From a bacterium (lineage in GTDB: Bacteria > Electryoneota > RPQS01): a stretch of DNA of 42,421 nucleotides. The notes under the pieces are model-generated. The model worked only from the letters and a program-made list of their open reading frames with translations, was not told the origin of the DNA and ran no database searches. Position numbers and translations under genes: made by a program. Positions 32,687 through 40,994 of the stretch are shown one piece after another. The number at the start of each line of letters is the position of its first letter. The stretch's first letter is position 1. Location of the stretch: the NCBI GenBank assembly GCA_016721565.1, contig JADKHW010000016.1, positions 1 to 42,421 on the forward strand, written 5' to 3'.

Positions 32687-34162
32687 TTATTGAAGTGCAC
32701 CCAAAAGTGCATATCGTAAGTCCAGCCAAATTCTGTTCGTCCGTGTGTCTTGTGTGACCGTGTTACCGACGCCATTAAAGTGCTCACGACTCCCTTGCCA
32801 CGAGTACTGGTCCTCATAACGCAAGGACACCTCGACGTGATCTTCGATTAGGTAAGCGATGCTTAGCGATGCAACATCATTCCTATAGCCGAAGTTATAA
32901 TTATCATCCCCTACGTCGTCGATATATTGCCTCGTGGATCGCAACGAGAACTCACTCATCCATCGGTCTGCCATGATCCAGTCAAGCTCACATCCAAAAC
33001 GATTAAGGATTGACTCTCGCCCGCTTTGTGGGGCGCCACTTCTATCGTTTCGGCTATATTCAAGGTCGTTAGATATTTGAAATTGCCAATTCAATCCAAA
33101 CGGCGAAGCGTACTCGGCATACAACCCCCAATAGCCATTATCGCTGTGACGATGTCGACGGGAGTAAGACTCTGCTTCATCGTAGTCAGTTCTATCTTCA
33201 TAAATCGTTGTGGTCTGGCTAACCTGCCACTCGTGGTCAATCGTGTTTTCATGTCGATAGTAGGCATATGGGTTAATGCGCCAACCCCGTTGCCGATACA
33301 AAGATCCAAAGTAACTTTCTGAAATTCGTTGTTGGGCATAGGCGCCAAACTCTCCCGCAAACGCCGGATCATTCTTGATTATTGCCTCCACATCCTGCCA
33401 GAAGAACCTCTCCCATCGTTGGTGTGAGTAATAGTAATTGGGTTTCTGATAGAGCAGGTTGGCAAGTGCTTGCCTCGATTGCATTTGCAAACGTCCGTTC
33501 AATATATTCTCTGCAATCAACCGAGACTCCATGACCAATGCGTCTGCAACTGCGGTCACATTTCGTATGCGACCAATCGTTGGCCCAACTTTGGTATACA
33601 GTGTATAACTTTGACCCCAGTTTTCCGAGTCATATTCGAAATAAGAGCTGCTTGCAGATGAGTAGTAGTCACTTTGGTACGTATGAAACGAAGAGCCACT
33701 TCTACTGTTTTGCGAATATCGAGCGTCCATTTGACCTGACAATTCTCCACCGACCCACTTAGCGAAGGGATAAACAGTGACTTCCGGGAACACCCTCGCA
33801 CCCCCTCCCAATCCTTGATTGTCGTATTCGGATTTCTCGGCATAATTGTAGAACCAGTCAACATCATTTGACTTATTTGATTCAGTGGACTCATGAAGAT
33901 TCATGTCTGAAACTAATTGGATCTGAGTCTTGTCCGTCTCACAGTGCAAGAAATACGACAGATTACCGTACCCATTTTGTGTTATGTACTTTACGTACTC
34001 TCCTTCTCTCGGGCCATGCGAGTTTCGCCGCTCAAAGTTAAGTCCAAAAGTCGTGTTCGATCTCACCACCCGGTTCTTCGGCACACGAAACTCACTAAAC
34101 TCATCCGCCCACATTGTCCCCGCGCAGCCTAACATTATGAATAGAAAAACTTGGCAACGCAT
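32687..34162 (-). CDS. outer-membrane beta-barrel candidate 2
   Basis: About 491 aa from ATG 34162, which has GAGAG upstream; a GTG four codons earlier is possible. It has a signal peptide (MRCQVFLFIMLGCAGTMWA). The block RQALANLLYQKPNYY ... DPAFAGEFGAYAQQRISE aligns with the neighbouring barrel candidate and marks the two as duplicated genes. The C-terminal half shows strand-like runs (GCELDWIMADRWMSEFSLRS, HVEVSLRYEDQYSW, NRIWLDLRYALLG). It is rich in Tyr, Arg and Ser. It starts 33 nt after the transferase gene at 34196, so it may be the last part of that operon. Function unknown. Confidence 0.75.
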   Translation of the reverse strand: MRCQVFLFIMLGCAGTMWADEFSEFRVPKNRVVRSNTTFGLNFERRNSHGPREGEYVKYITQNGYGNLSYFLHCETDKTQIQLVSDMNLHESTESNKSNDVDWFYNYAEKSEYDNQGLGGGARVFPEVTVYPFAKWVGGELSGQMDARYSQNSRSGSSFHTYQSDYYSSASSSYFEYDSENWGQSYTLYTKVGPTIGRIRNVTAVADALVMESRLIAENILNGRLQMQSRQALANLLYQKPNYYYSHQRWERFFWQDVEAIIKNDPAFAGEFGAYAQQRISESYFGSLYRQRGWRINPYAYYRHENTIDHEWQVSQTTTIYEDRTDYDEAESYSRRHRHSDNGYWGLYAEYASPFGLNWQFQISNDLEYSRNDRSGAPQSGRESILNRFGCELDWIMADRWMSEFSLRSTRQYIDDVGDDNYNFGYRNDVASLSIAYLIEDHVEVSLRYEDQYSWQGSREHFNGVGNTVTQDTRTNRIWLDLRYALLGALQ

Positions 34163-34195
34163 AAATACTCTCACATTGGATAATAGGAAATGAAA

Positions 34196-34792
34196 CTACC
34201 TAATAAATTGTTCCCAATCTTCAATCGTATCAATATCTCTAAGCTCCGGTAATAAACCATGCGGAATACCGGCTTCCGTTAAACGCGCAATCGAAAGTTC
34301 CAACAAATGCTCCGTGCTCCACGGCAATTCGGCAAACAACTCCGGCACTATTCTCGTCAGCCCAAGCAAGTAATATCCGCCGTCTTTCGCTTTGCCGAAC
34401 ACTACGGGCGCTTCATCCAAAATGCGAATCGCCTGACTGATGTACTCCGGAGTCAACTCGGGACAATCACTGCCGATCAGAATGACTTTGTCTGCACCGC
34501 CTTGAAATCCGCGAATCGCCGCCACGCACATCCGCTGGCCCAAATCACCGTTTGCTTGTAATGAATAAAATGGCCGCATGCCAAAGAACTGCTGCCCCTT
34601 GATAAAATCAAACGGATCCGCAAACGTCACCTCGACTTCAATCGATTCATCAAGCGATTCCAGCAGTGTCCGGCAGCGCTTCACAAGCTCCACATAGATT
34701 TCATACGCACGCGCATGCCCCGCAGTCTCAGCAATCCGCGTCTTCACCTTCCCAAGCTCAGGCATCCTCGCCAAACAAATAACTGAATTCAT
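34196..34792 (-). CDS. TIGR04282-type transferase (DUF2064, rSAM/selenodomain-associated transferase 1)
   Basis: 198 aa. The family signature is clear: CLARMPELGKVKTRIAETAG at the N-terminus, DLGQRM, VILIGSDCPELT (nucleotide/metal-binding Asp), GKAKDGGYYLLGL and DIDTIEDW. It has a GT-A nucleotidyltransferase-like fold. Family members sit beside radical SAM proteins of the ArsS/selenodomain type, as this one does. It follows the radical SAM gene by 33 nt in the same frame, on the same strand. Confidence 0.93.
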   Translation of the reverse strand: MNSVICLARMPELGKVKTRIAETAGHARAYEIYVELVKRCRTLLESLDESIEVEVTFADPFDFIKGQQFFGMRPFYSLQANGDLGQRMCVAAIRGFQGGADKVILIGSDCPELTPEYISQAIRILDEAPVVFGKAKDGGYYLLGLTRIVPELFAELPWSTEHLLELSIARLTEAGIPHGLLPELRDIDTIEDWEQFIR

Positions 34793-34825
34793 ATTTTCTG
34801 ATTTCTCACCGTTCAGGGGGGGGCG

Positions 34826-35728
34826 TCAGCGTTCGCGGATTACATAACTGAAATCACAATCATACAAATAACCCTGCCAATCCACAGAAATCTGCGTGCG
34901 GCACATCACACCATGAGCAGCGCTTGGATTAAATGCCTTCACAAGCGTGGTCATATACTCTTCGTATTTGCCGCTCGCTACAAGGAAATCCAAGAATCTC
35001 CCAATCGGCATATTTGTAATACAATACAGCTCGTTAAACACAACACCGTGCTCGCGACCGAGAATCGCTTTGAACTCTGCCTGAGTTTGCTGTTGATCCG
35101 GGGCTACCGCAGTACCAATCGGATTATAAACTAAATTGAGCTTCAGTCGCTCGTCTCGCCCATACCCCAACGAATTTAGCACTTTGAGAGCCTTGATCGA
35201 TTTCTCAAACACGCCCTCGCCGCGCTGTTCGTCGGTTGCCTTGGCTGTGTAACACGGCAGCGAAGCAACTATTTCAACTGAATGTTTGGCCAAGAACTCT
35301 GCCAGATGCTCATGCGGCCTTGTCAACAAGATCGTCAAGTTGCAGCGGTCCATCACATGCCGTCCGCGCGCGGCGCACTCTTCGACAAACCAACAGAAAT
35401 GCGGATTGAGTTCCGGCGCGCCGCCCGTGATATCAACAGTCTTAATTTCCGGCGCTTCATCTAAAACGCGCAAACATTGTTCGAATACTTCGCGCGTCAT
35501 CACCTCTTTCCGATCCGGCCCCGCATCCACATGGCAATGCCCGCACGTCTGATTGCACAACTTACCGACGTTTACTTGCAAAGTCTCAATCCCAGTCGCT
35601 CGCAATGGCTCAACCCGATTTTCCTTGAGCATCGCATCAAACCTCACCCATGCGACACCTTCTTCCAGTATGCGCAACTGCTCGGCTGTTTCAGCCAACG
35701 GATTCTTTACAGCAAGCAAGGTTTTCAT
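34826..35728 (-). CDS. radical SAM protein of the ArsS / selenodomain family, C-terminally truncated
   Basis: 300 aa. The [4Fe-4S] site is CNQTCGHC (Cys58, 62, 65), followed by DITGGAPELNP for SAM binding. The C-terminal part matches the DUF3641 domain (NELYCITNMPIGRF, GVMCRTQISVDWQGYLYDCDF). Relatives continue about 40-50 residues further to a CxGCTAG..SSC-like Cys motif. Here a TGA at 34826-34828 ends the protein shortly after DCDF, and an eight-C run follows at once (minus strand). So the last Cys cluster is missing. ArsS-type members act in arsenosugar formation; the role here is not certain. ATG overlaps the TGA of the DUF547 gene (ATGA), so they are coupled. Confidence 0.88.
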   Translation of the reverse strand: MKTLLAVKNPLAETAEQLRILEEGVAWVRFDAMLKENRVEPLRATGIETLQVNVGKLCNQTCGHCHVDAGPDRKEVMTREVFEQCLRVLDEAPEIKTVDITGGAPELNPHFCWFVEECAARGRHVMDRCNLTILLTRPHEHLAEFLAKHSVEIVASLPCYTAKATDEQRGEGVFEKSIKALKVLNSLGYGRDERLKLNLVYNPIGTAVAPDQQQTQAEFKAILGREHGVVFNELYCITNMPIGRFLDFLVASGKYEEYMTTLVKAFNPSAAHGVMCRTQISVDWQGYLYDCDFSYVIRER

Positions 35729-36441
35729 TGGCGATTAAGCGACCAATCATATTCCGTATATTCAATCCGCGTGTCAATCTTCACCTCCGGATAATAAATC
35801 TGAAACAGCGTGCGCACGCCTTCGTTATCGTCGAAGTCCTCTTTGTACCATTTGAAGATCGGCGAAATATACAGCACGCCATTCTCAAACCGGTTTTCTT
35901 TTGGCCGCTGTGTCATAAATGCCCGCTCCTGTTCTGCCAATTGCTGATTCAGCTTTGTATCCACATAAACATCGGGCCGCAACGTCGGACAACCAAGCGA
36001 CGCGCACACAAGCGCAAAATGAATCCTCGGTTCTTTGAAATCTGCCCGCAGAATATCATGCTCAATCATCCCCAGCGAAGCCTCGCGCCCGAACAAGTTG
36101 ACGAACTTCATGTTCCATGGACTCGAAAACAACCCACCCACGTCCTGAATACTCTCGACGGGCCAATGATTCAAAATAAACTGCATCGCCGCCGCGTTGT
36201 AAAGATTGATCATCAACGCAAGTTTTTCGCTCTTCGTGAACGCGCGATACTGCTCAAAGCTCACTTCACCAATTGATGTAACATAAGCATCCAATTCCGT
36301 CCGATCATTCACCAACACCGAATAATTTACGCGCCCATCTTTCACATACTTATTCAACACAGTCTGAAACTGCGCATGTGAATGATCAAATGCGAACGCG
36401 CTCGAACAAAGCAAGAGCGTTGCCAATAAGCACTTACGCAT
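35725..36441 (-). CDS. DUF547 secreted protein
   Basis: 238 aa with a signal peptide (MRKCLLATLLLCSSAFA). The DUF547 signature is clear: LALMINLYNAAAMQFILNHWP, PWNMKFVNLFG, LGMIEHDILR, RIHFALVCASLGCPTLR, and PIFKWYKEDF near the end. The family is thought to be hydrolase- or transglutaminase-like, but its function is not established. It overlaps the upstream glycosyltransferase gene by 8 nt and the downstream radical SAM gene by 4 nt, so it is part of one operon. DUF547 genes are frequent neighbours of this radical SAM type. Confidence 0.93.
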   Translation of the reverse strand: MRKCLLATLLLCSSAFAFDHSHAQFQTVLNKYVKDGRVNYSVLVNDRTELDAYVTSIGEVSFEQYRAFTKSEKLALMINLYNAAAMQFILNHWPVESIQDVGGLFSSPWNMKFVNLFGREASLGMIEHDILRADFKEPRIHFALVCASLGCPTLRPDVYVDTKLNQQLAEQERAFMTQRPKENRFENGVLYISPIFKWYKEDFDDNEGVRTLFQIYYPEVKIDTRIEYTEYDWSLNRQ

Positions 36442-37183
36442 CCGCGCCTCCGCCCTGCTCCTTCAGCGGTCGAAACTTTTTCTGCATCTCTTCCGCCGAC
36501 TTTCCGCGATAATACCACCACAGCGTATTGAAATTCAGCGCCATCGCCTTCATCGTTCCCAGCTTCTCATATCTCCTTGCCGATGTAATCAGCGGATCCT
36601 TCATCAAATACGTCTTCCCGCGTTTGGCCAGTAGCTTCTGAAACGCAAAATCCTCCATAATCGGCCAATCCGGAAAACCGCCCAATTCTTCAAATATAGA
36701 TTTACGAACAAAAAGACCCTGGTCACCCCAGGGCATCGAAAACATCCGCGAGCGCAGATTTGCTCCCATCGCAATCGCGCGCATTCCCAAAGTTGTACGG
36801 TCAAACTTCAGACGAAACGCACCGCCCAAAAGTTCCGGACGGTTGTGCATCACTTCGAGGATCTTGCTCACACTTTGTCGCGGCGGCTCGCTATCGGCAT
36901 GCAGGAACCACAAAATCTCTCCGCGAGCCGCTTTCGCACCCTGATTAAGCTGATACCCCCGCCCCGGCGGTGTAACCAACAGCTTGTCCGCCCAAATCTC
37001 TGCCTTGTCCGCTGTGTGATCCAAGCTCCCACCATCAACCACAATCACCTCGGGTCGCGGCTGCTCCAGCACGAGAAACTCGAGCAGCTTGGGCAGCCGC
37101 TTCTCCTCGTTCAGCGTCGGAATAATCACGCTCACCGTCTCATTGAACGGCGAAGCGGTCTGATTTATCCTTGCAGCGGCCAT
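36434..37183 (-). CDS. family 2 glycosyltransferase (TIGR04283, rSAM/selenodomain-associated transferase 2)
   Basis: 249 aa from ATG 37183. It has a GT-A fold with VSVIIPTLNEEKRLPKLL, EVIVVDGGSLDHTAD, GRGYQLNQGA, ILWFLHADSEPP (DxD-like metal site HADS) and PWGDQGLFVRK. The length and GxQLNxGA motif fit the TIGR04283 subfamily that accompanies the radical SAM selenodomain protein. It is the first gene of the four-gene minus-strand operon. An upstream in-frame TTG (37234) would add 17 residues that do not belong to the family. Confidence 0.92.
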   Translation of the reverse strand: MAAARINQTASPFNETVSVIIPTLNEEKRLPKLLEFLVLEQPRPEVIVVDGGSLDHTADKAEIWADKLLVTPPGRGYQLNQGAKAARGEILWFLHADSEPPRQSVSKILEVMHNRPELLGGAFRLKFDRTTLGMRAIAMGANLRSRMFSMPWGDQGLFVRKSIFEELGGFPDWPIMEDFAFQKLLAKRGKTYLMKDPLITSARRYEKLGTMKAMALNFNTLWWYYRGKSAEEMQKKFRPLKEQGGGADA

Positions 37184-37327
37184 TTGGTATCCGTATCTTT
37201 TAGCATTCAAGTAATATAGCCAATAACTGACCAAACCTCAAACCCCGAGGCGTCGCCCTCCGATTCTCGCAACTCCGTCACCTTTTTGTAACCTTTTGTT
37301 TTACATAGTCCTTACAATAGATTTCCT

Positions 37328-38840
37328 ATGAGCACCACGGACACAAACTCGCTCTGGCCCCAAGACCAGCACAATCTCGAACTGCTGTCGCAGGTTCACC
37401 CGCCTGACTATGTGAATCCTACGCCGCAGGGCCGTTACAACTTAGTCGTCATTGGGGGCGGCACTGCGGGATTAGTCACCGCCGTAGGAGCCTCAACCTT
37501 GGGCGCCGAAGTCGCACTTATCGAGAAGAACCTCCTCGGTGGAGATTGCCTTAATGTCGGCTGTGTGCCCTCCAAAGCACTTCTCCGCTCTGCCCGTGCC
37601 GCACACCAAATCAAACGCGCCAAAGAGTTCGGCCTAAATGTCCCATCCTATGACGTGGATTTCTCATCTGTGATGGAAAGAGTCCGCAAACTTCGCGCAC
37701 TAATTTCTCCAGTCGACGGCGTAAAATCCTTGACCGAAAAAGGCGTGGACGTCTATCTCGGCACCGGAAAATTTGTGGATTCATCCACCATCGAAGTCGG
37801 CGACCGCAAACTCACTTTCGCACGCGCTGTCATCGCCACCGGATCACGCCCAACACTTCCCAACATCCCCGGCATCGAAGAGATCGAACCGCTCACCAAC
37901 GAAACGCTCTTCAATCTCACCGAACTCCCAAAACGTCTCGCAATCATCGGCGCGGGACCTGTCGGCGCAGAAATGGCTCAAGCTTTCGCCAGACTTGGCA
38001 GCGTTGTCACAATCTTCGACACCCAAAACCGTTTTCTTCCTAACGAAGATCGCGACGCAAGCAACATTGTCAAAACGTCCCTCCAACAAGACGGTGTGAC
38101 ATTCTCACTCGGAGTGAAAAACCTCCGCTTTTCTCGCAACGGTAATGAGAAAATCGTCTCCTATGATGCAAACGGCCAAACCATTTCATCACCGTTCGAC
38201 CAAATCCTCATCGCCGCAGGCCGCACACCGAATGTCGAGCACATGAACCTCGACAAAGTTCATGTCGAAGTAAATTCCGACGGCATCAAAGTCAACAGCC
38301 AACTCCGCACAACCAACCCGCACATCTTCGCCTGCGGAGACGTCTGCTCAAAATTCAAATACACGCATGCCGCCGACGCGCTCGCCCGCATCGTCATCGG
38401 CAACTCGCTGTTCTTCAGCACTGCCAAAGCTTCGGACTTAAATATCCCGTGGGCCATCTACACCGACCCCGAGCTTGCACATGTCGGAGTTTATTCGGAT
38501 AGTGAAGAAGGCAAAGAGTATCAAACCATTCGCCTCGATTTGGAACACGTGGACCGCGCGATTTTAGAACGGAGCACCCGAAGGCTTCATCAAAATCTCA
38601 CACGACCGCCGTGGCCAAATCAAAGGCGCGACAATCGTAGGCTCTCACGCAGGCGAACTAATCGGCGAAATCGTCGTAGCCATGAACCACAACGTGAGCC
38701 TGAGCAAACTCGCCTCGGACATCCATCCCTACCCCACGCAATCCGAGATAATAAAAAAGTGCGGCGATCTCTATCGCCGCACTCTGCTAACTCCTGCCAC
38801 AGCCAGACTTCTATCGAAATTCCTTAAGTGGCGAAGATAG
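37328..38840 (+). CDS. mercuric-reductase-like pyridine nucleotide-disulfide oxidoreductase, frameshifted at 38570
   Basis: The frame is open to 38827, but after residue 414 it turns Arg-rich and meaningless. Removing one C at about 38570 restores the family C-terminus (APEGFIKISHDRRGQIKGAT ... IHPYPTQSEIIKK) and a stop at 38838-38840, for about 503 aa. The FAD site (LVVIGGGTAGLVTAVGAS), redox-active disulfide (GGDCLNVGCVPSKALL, Cys74/Cys79), NAD(P) site (LAIIGAGPVGAEMAQAFARLG) and second FAD site (HIFACGDVC) are intact. There is no N-terminal HMA domain and no C-terminal Cys pair of true MerA, so it is a MerA-like disulfide reductase of unknown substrate. The frameshift may be a sequence error. 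Confidence 0.88.
38758..38783 (-). terminator. terminator of the cytochrome operon, inside the convergent reductase gene
   Basis: AGTGCGGCGAT, a CTCT loop and ATCGCCGCACT form a perfect 11-bp stem. On the minus strand it is followed by six T. It would end transcripts of the cytochrome operon, yet it lies within the frame-corrected C-terminal coding part (KKCGDLYRRTL) of the plus-strand reductase. Confidence 0.75.
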
Positions 38841-38852
38841 TTTTAACTCGTT

Positions 38853-39434
38853 TTATTTCTTCGCAGGCTCCGGGGCAGAAGGCGCAACAGGATCTGGAAT
38901 CTTGTTCTTGATAACCGGAATGGACATCAAGTAAGCATACATACTCTTGAGTTCTTCATCCGTGAGATGCTGGTAAGACGGCCACGGCATCGGCGGCAAC
39001 AGCATTCGCCCTTTGCCCATCTCCCGGCCCGTGCGCATCGTTTGAATAAAGTTTTCTTCCGTCCAGTTACCTAAGCCGGTTTCTTTGTCAGACGTAAGAT
39101 TCTTACTGAAACTCACACCCCACGGCCCACCCCAGGCAGTGAACGTCGCCGAGGCATTGACTAACCATGGCCCTTGCGCAGGCGGCGCGGGCGGCATAAC
39201 AAGCTCTTGCGGATGACCCGACAACAAGCGTGATGAATCCGGCTCCGGTCCGTTTGCACCGAGCTTCCACGGCGTATGACAGTCACCGCATCCGTGTGTC
39301 AGCACAAGCTGCCTGCCGTGATCGATTCGCGACTGATTGGCAGAACCTTCACCGGTGGCTCGGGTGCTGTAGAACAAAACCAGACACAGCAACCCGAGAA
39401 CCGGAAACACAAATTTTCTACTGGCGCGACCCAT
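38853..39434 (-). CDS. exported monoheme c-type cytochrome
   Basis: 193 aa from ATG 39434, chosen for GGGAG just upstream and the signal sequence that begins there (MGRASRKFVFPVLGLLCLVL). One heme-attachment motif, CGDCH (about 49-53), is present; MPWPSYQHLTDEEL offers the Met ligand as in small class I cytochromes. A Pro-rich C-terminal tail (DPVAPSAPEPAKK) follows. It is periplasmic and probably passes electrons to or from the diheme protein encoded 32 nt upstream, with which it shares an operon. Confidence 0.9.
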   Translation of the reverse strand: MGRASRKFVFPVLGLLCLVLFYSTRATGEGSANQSRIDHGRQLVLTHGCGDCHTPWKLGANGPEPDSSRLLSGHPQELVMPPAPPAQGPWLVNASATFTAWGGPWGVSFSKNLTSDKETGLGNWTEENFIQTMRTGREMGKGRMLLPPMPWPSYQHLTDEELKSMYAYLMSIPVIKNKIPDPVAPSAPEPAKK

Positions 39435-39466
39435 TGCTTCTCCCTTTTTCCTTTTCTGTTTGAAGT

Positions 39467-40606
39467 TCACTTACCCAAATCTTCTCGTATCCATTCTGAT
39501 ATGAGATCAACAGCTTCTTGATCCACGATTTTCGTTCCCAGCGGAGGCATCTGCCGGATCGGATTTCGTGTTTGCATTCGATATATTAGAGAGCTATGTT
39601 CTGGATAGCCGGGCAGGATGCGGTAGGTCGGATCTTCGCCGTTGTCCGGTATCTTGAACTTGCTTGGATGACCGACCACCGACGCGAGCGCCGAATCCTG
39701 ACCACTCGAGTCAGGGCGCAGCGGCAGTTTTAGCTCCATCCCCACAGAGGCCAACGGATCATCGGCGTTGTGGCAACCTCCGCAATTCGCCCAAATATAA
39801 CCCAGCGCGGCTCGTTCGCGCGGAGTCTTGCCTTGAATCCTCGGCGGTTTCGTCTTAAACTCGTCTGCAAGATTTGTCAACCGCCCCTGCGCAATCAAGA
39901 AGTTCAAATCAATCATCGTCGAGTCAAACTTCTCGGCATGAGGAGCCAGTGAATCTCGATCCGGCGAGAGCTGTAACGCACTAAACCCGAGAATCACGTC
40001 GCGGCCATCCCCTTCGTGGCAGACCTTGCAATCGTTGACTCCCGGAATATCGTGCTTAATCCCCTCTGCGATTTCACAATGATTACGCGAGCCGTTGGCG
40101 CCGACTAAGAACGCGTCGGTCTGGTCTTCATTCCAAGCATACGTCTGATAGCTCCACTTTTCCGGCGCAGTTTTTTCAATAATCCGCGTCTCCACGCGCT
40201 TGCCGAAGGTAAATTCCTTCCAGAACTTCGCCCCGACCGGAAAAACCCAATTCTCCGCGTCGCTCGCGTCAATCGTCGCTCCCGGCGGCAGATAGACCCA
40301 CCGCTTCTTGGCCGCTCCGTCCGACCATAGCGCATACTGTGGTGAGTACATGAGATTCTCTTTGGCGATGCTCTTCGTCGCAAAATCTGAATACAGCCCC
40401 GTCTCAGACAAGCTTTTCGGATTCGCACCGCCCGCACCCGATTCGCCTCTCAGCACACACGCAAGCACAAGCATTCCGAAGATGGCCTGTGTTCCGCGCC
40501 AATGGCAATATCGGGAAATCAACCTACGACACATCAGCAACAACGTTGTGGCTATCAACTCACTCAATTTGACATTACCTGACTCATTAAGTCTGATTTT
40601 ACTCAT
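39467..40606 (-). CDS. diheme c-type cytochrome of the SO_2930-like type
   Basis: 379 aa. The hydrophobic segment at about 41-53 is a probable signal or anchor, so the start may be ATG at residue 25 rather than the first. It has two heme sites, CKVCH (193-197) and CGGCH (275-279). The block LMYSPQYALWSDGAAKKRWVYLPPG, then FPVGAKFWKEFTFG and RIIEKTAPEKWSYQTYAWNEDQTDA, is the hallmark of the HNE_0200/SO_2930 diheme family. C-terminal MQTRNPIRQMPPLGTKIVD may supply Met ligands. It is periplasmic electron transfer; the partner is unknown. First gene of the cytochrome operon. Confidence 0.88.
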   Translation of the reverse strand: MSKIRLNESGNVKLSELIATTLLLMCRRLISRYCHWRGTQAIFGMLVLACVLRGESGAGGANPKSLSETGLYSDFATKSIAKENLMYSPQYALWSDGAAKKRWVYLPPGATIDASDAENWVFPVGAKFWKEFTFGKRVETRIIEKTAPEKWSYQTYAWNEDQTDAFLVGANGSRNHCEIAEGIKHDIPGVNDCKVCHEGDGRDVILGFSALQLSPDRDSLAPHAEKFDSTMIDLNFLIAQGRLTNLADEFKTKPPRIQGKTPRERAALGYIWANCGGCHNADDPLASVGMELKLPLRPDSSGQDSALASVVGHPSKFKIPDNGEDPTYRILPGYPEHSSLIYRMQTRNPIRQMPPLGTKIVDQEAVDLISEWIREDLGK

Positions 40607-40994
40607 TCTCTATCTTTTTTGCAACTATTTAATTCTAATGCAAAATTTACCTGTGATGCAATTCTATTTTCACACATAAAAACATTACAAACAATTATTT
40701 ACAGAGCAGGAATTGCTCTAATCGCTCAACGTTCCTTCTCAATCGCACCAGTCCATTGAATCAAAACCCCAGTTTCGAGCGTTAAATTATTTATGCCTGC
40801 GCGTCTTCATTTCCCCCCAGTCCTCTGGGGGGAACAAAGGGGGGTAAAATGTCAAGCAACCTGAGTATGTCAAGCGTATTTGTGTCTCCCTTCTGTCATC
40901 CTCAGTAAGGATTTACCCAAGCAGCCCGAATCCAATTAGCGCATCACTTCCCTATTTCCTATTTCAAATTTCCCATTTCCCATTTTCCCCTCCC
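40607..40994. other. intergenic region with hairpin and low-complexity sequence
   Basis: About 390 nt without a gene. The left part is AT-rich and holds the cytochrome operon promoter. A hairpin (CCCCCCAG / CTGGGGGG, 40813-40832) and another G run follow. 40945-40992 is low-complexity, with repeated TTTCC(C)AT units on the plus strand. No RNA gene is recognised. Confidence 0.55.
40813..40832. repeat. hairpin CCCCCCAG-TCCT-CTGGGGGG
   Basis: The perfect 8-bp arms have a TCCT loop, and a second G6 run lies just beyond. No T run is adjacent, so its role as a terminator is doubtful. Confidence 0.5.

Noticed and set aside
34826..34828. TGA of the radical SAM gene as a second selenocysteine codon, since the frame stays open into the next gene
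   Set aside because: No hairpin with a G/U loop follows, the sequence after it (RPPPLNGEKS) matches no family, and the next gene has its own normal start.
40945..40992. Possible CRISPR or tandem array in the TTTCCCAT-rich sequence
   Set aside because: Units are short, irregular and lack spacers; it is low-complexity sequence. No CRISPR array was found in the window.
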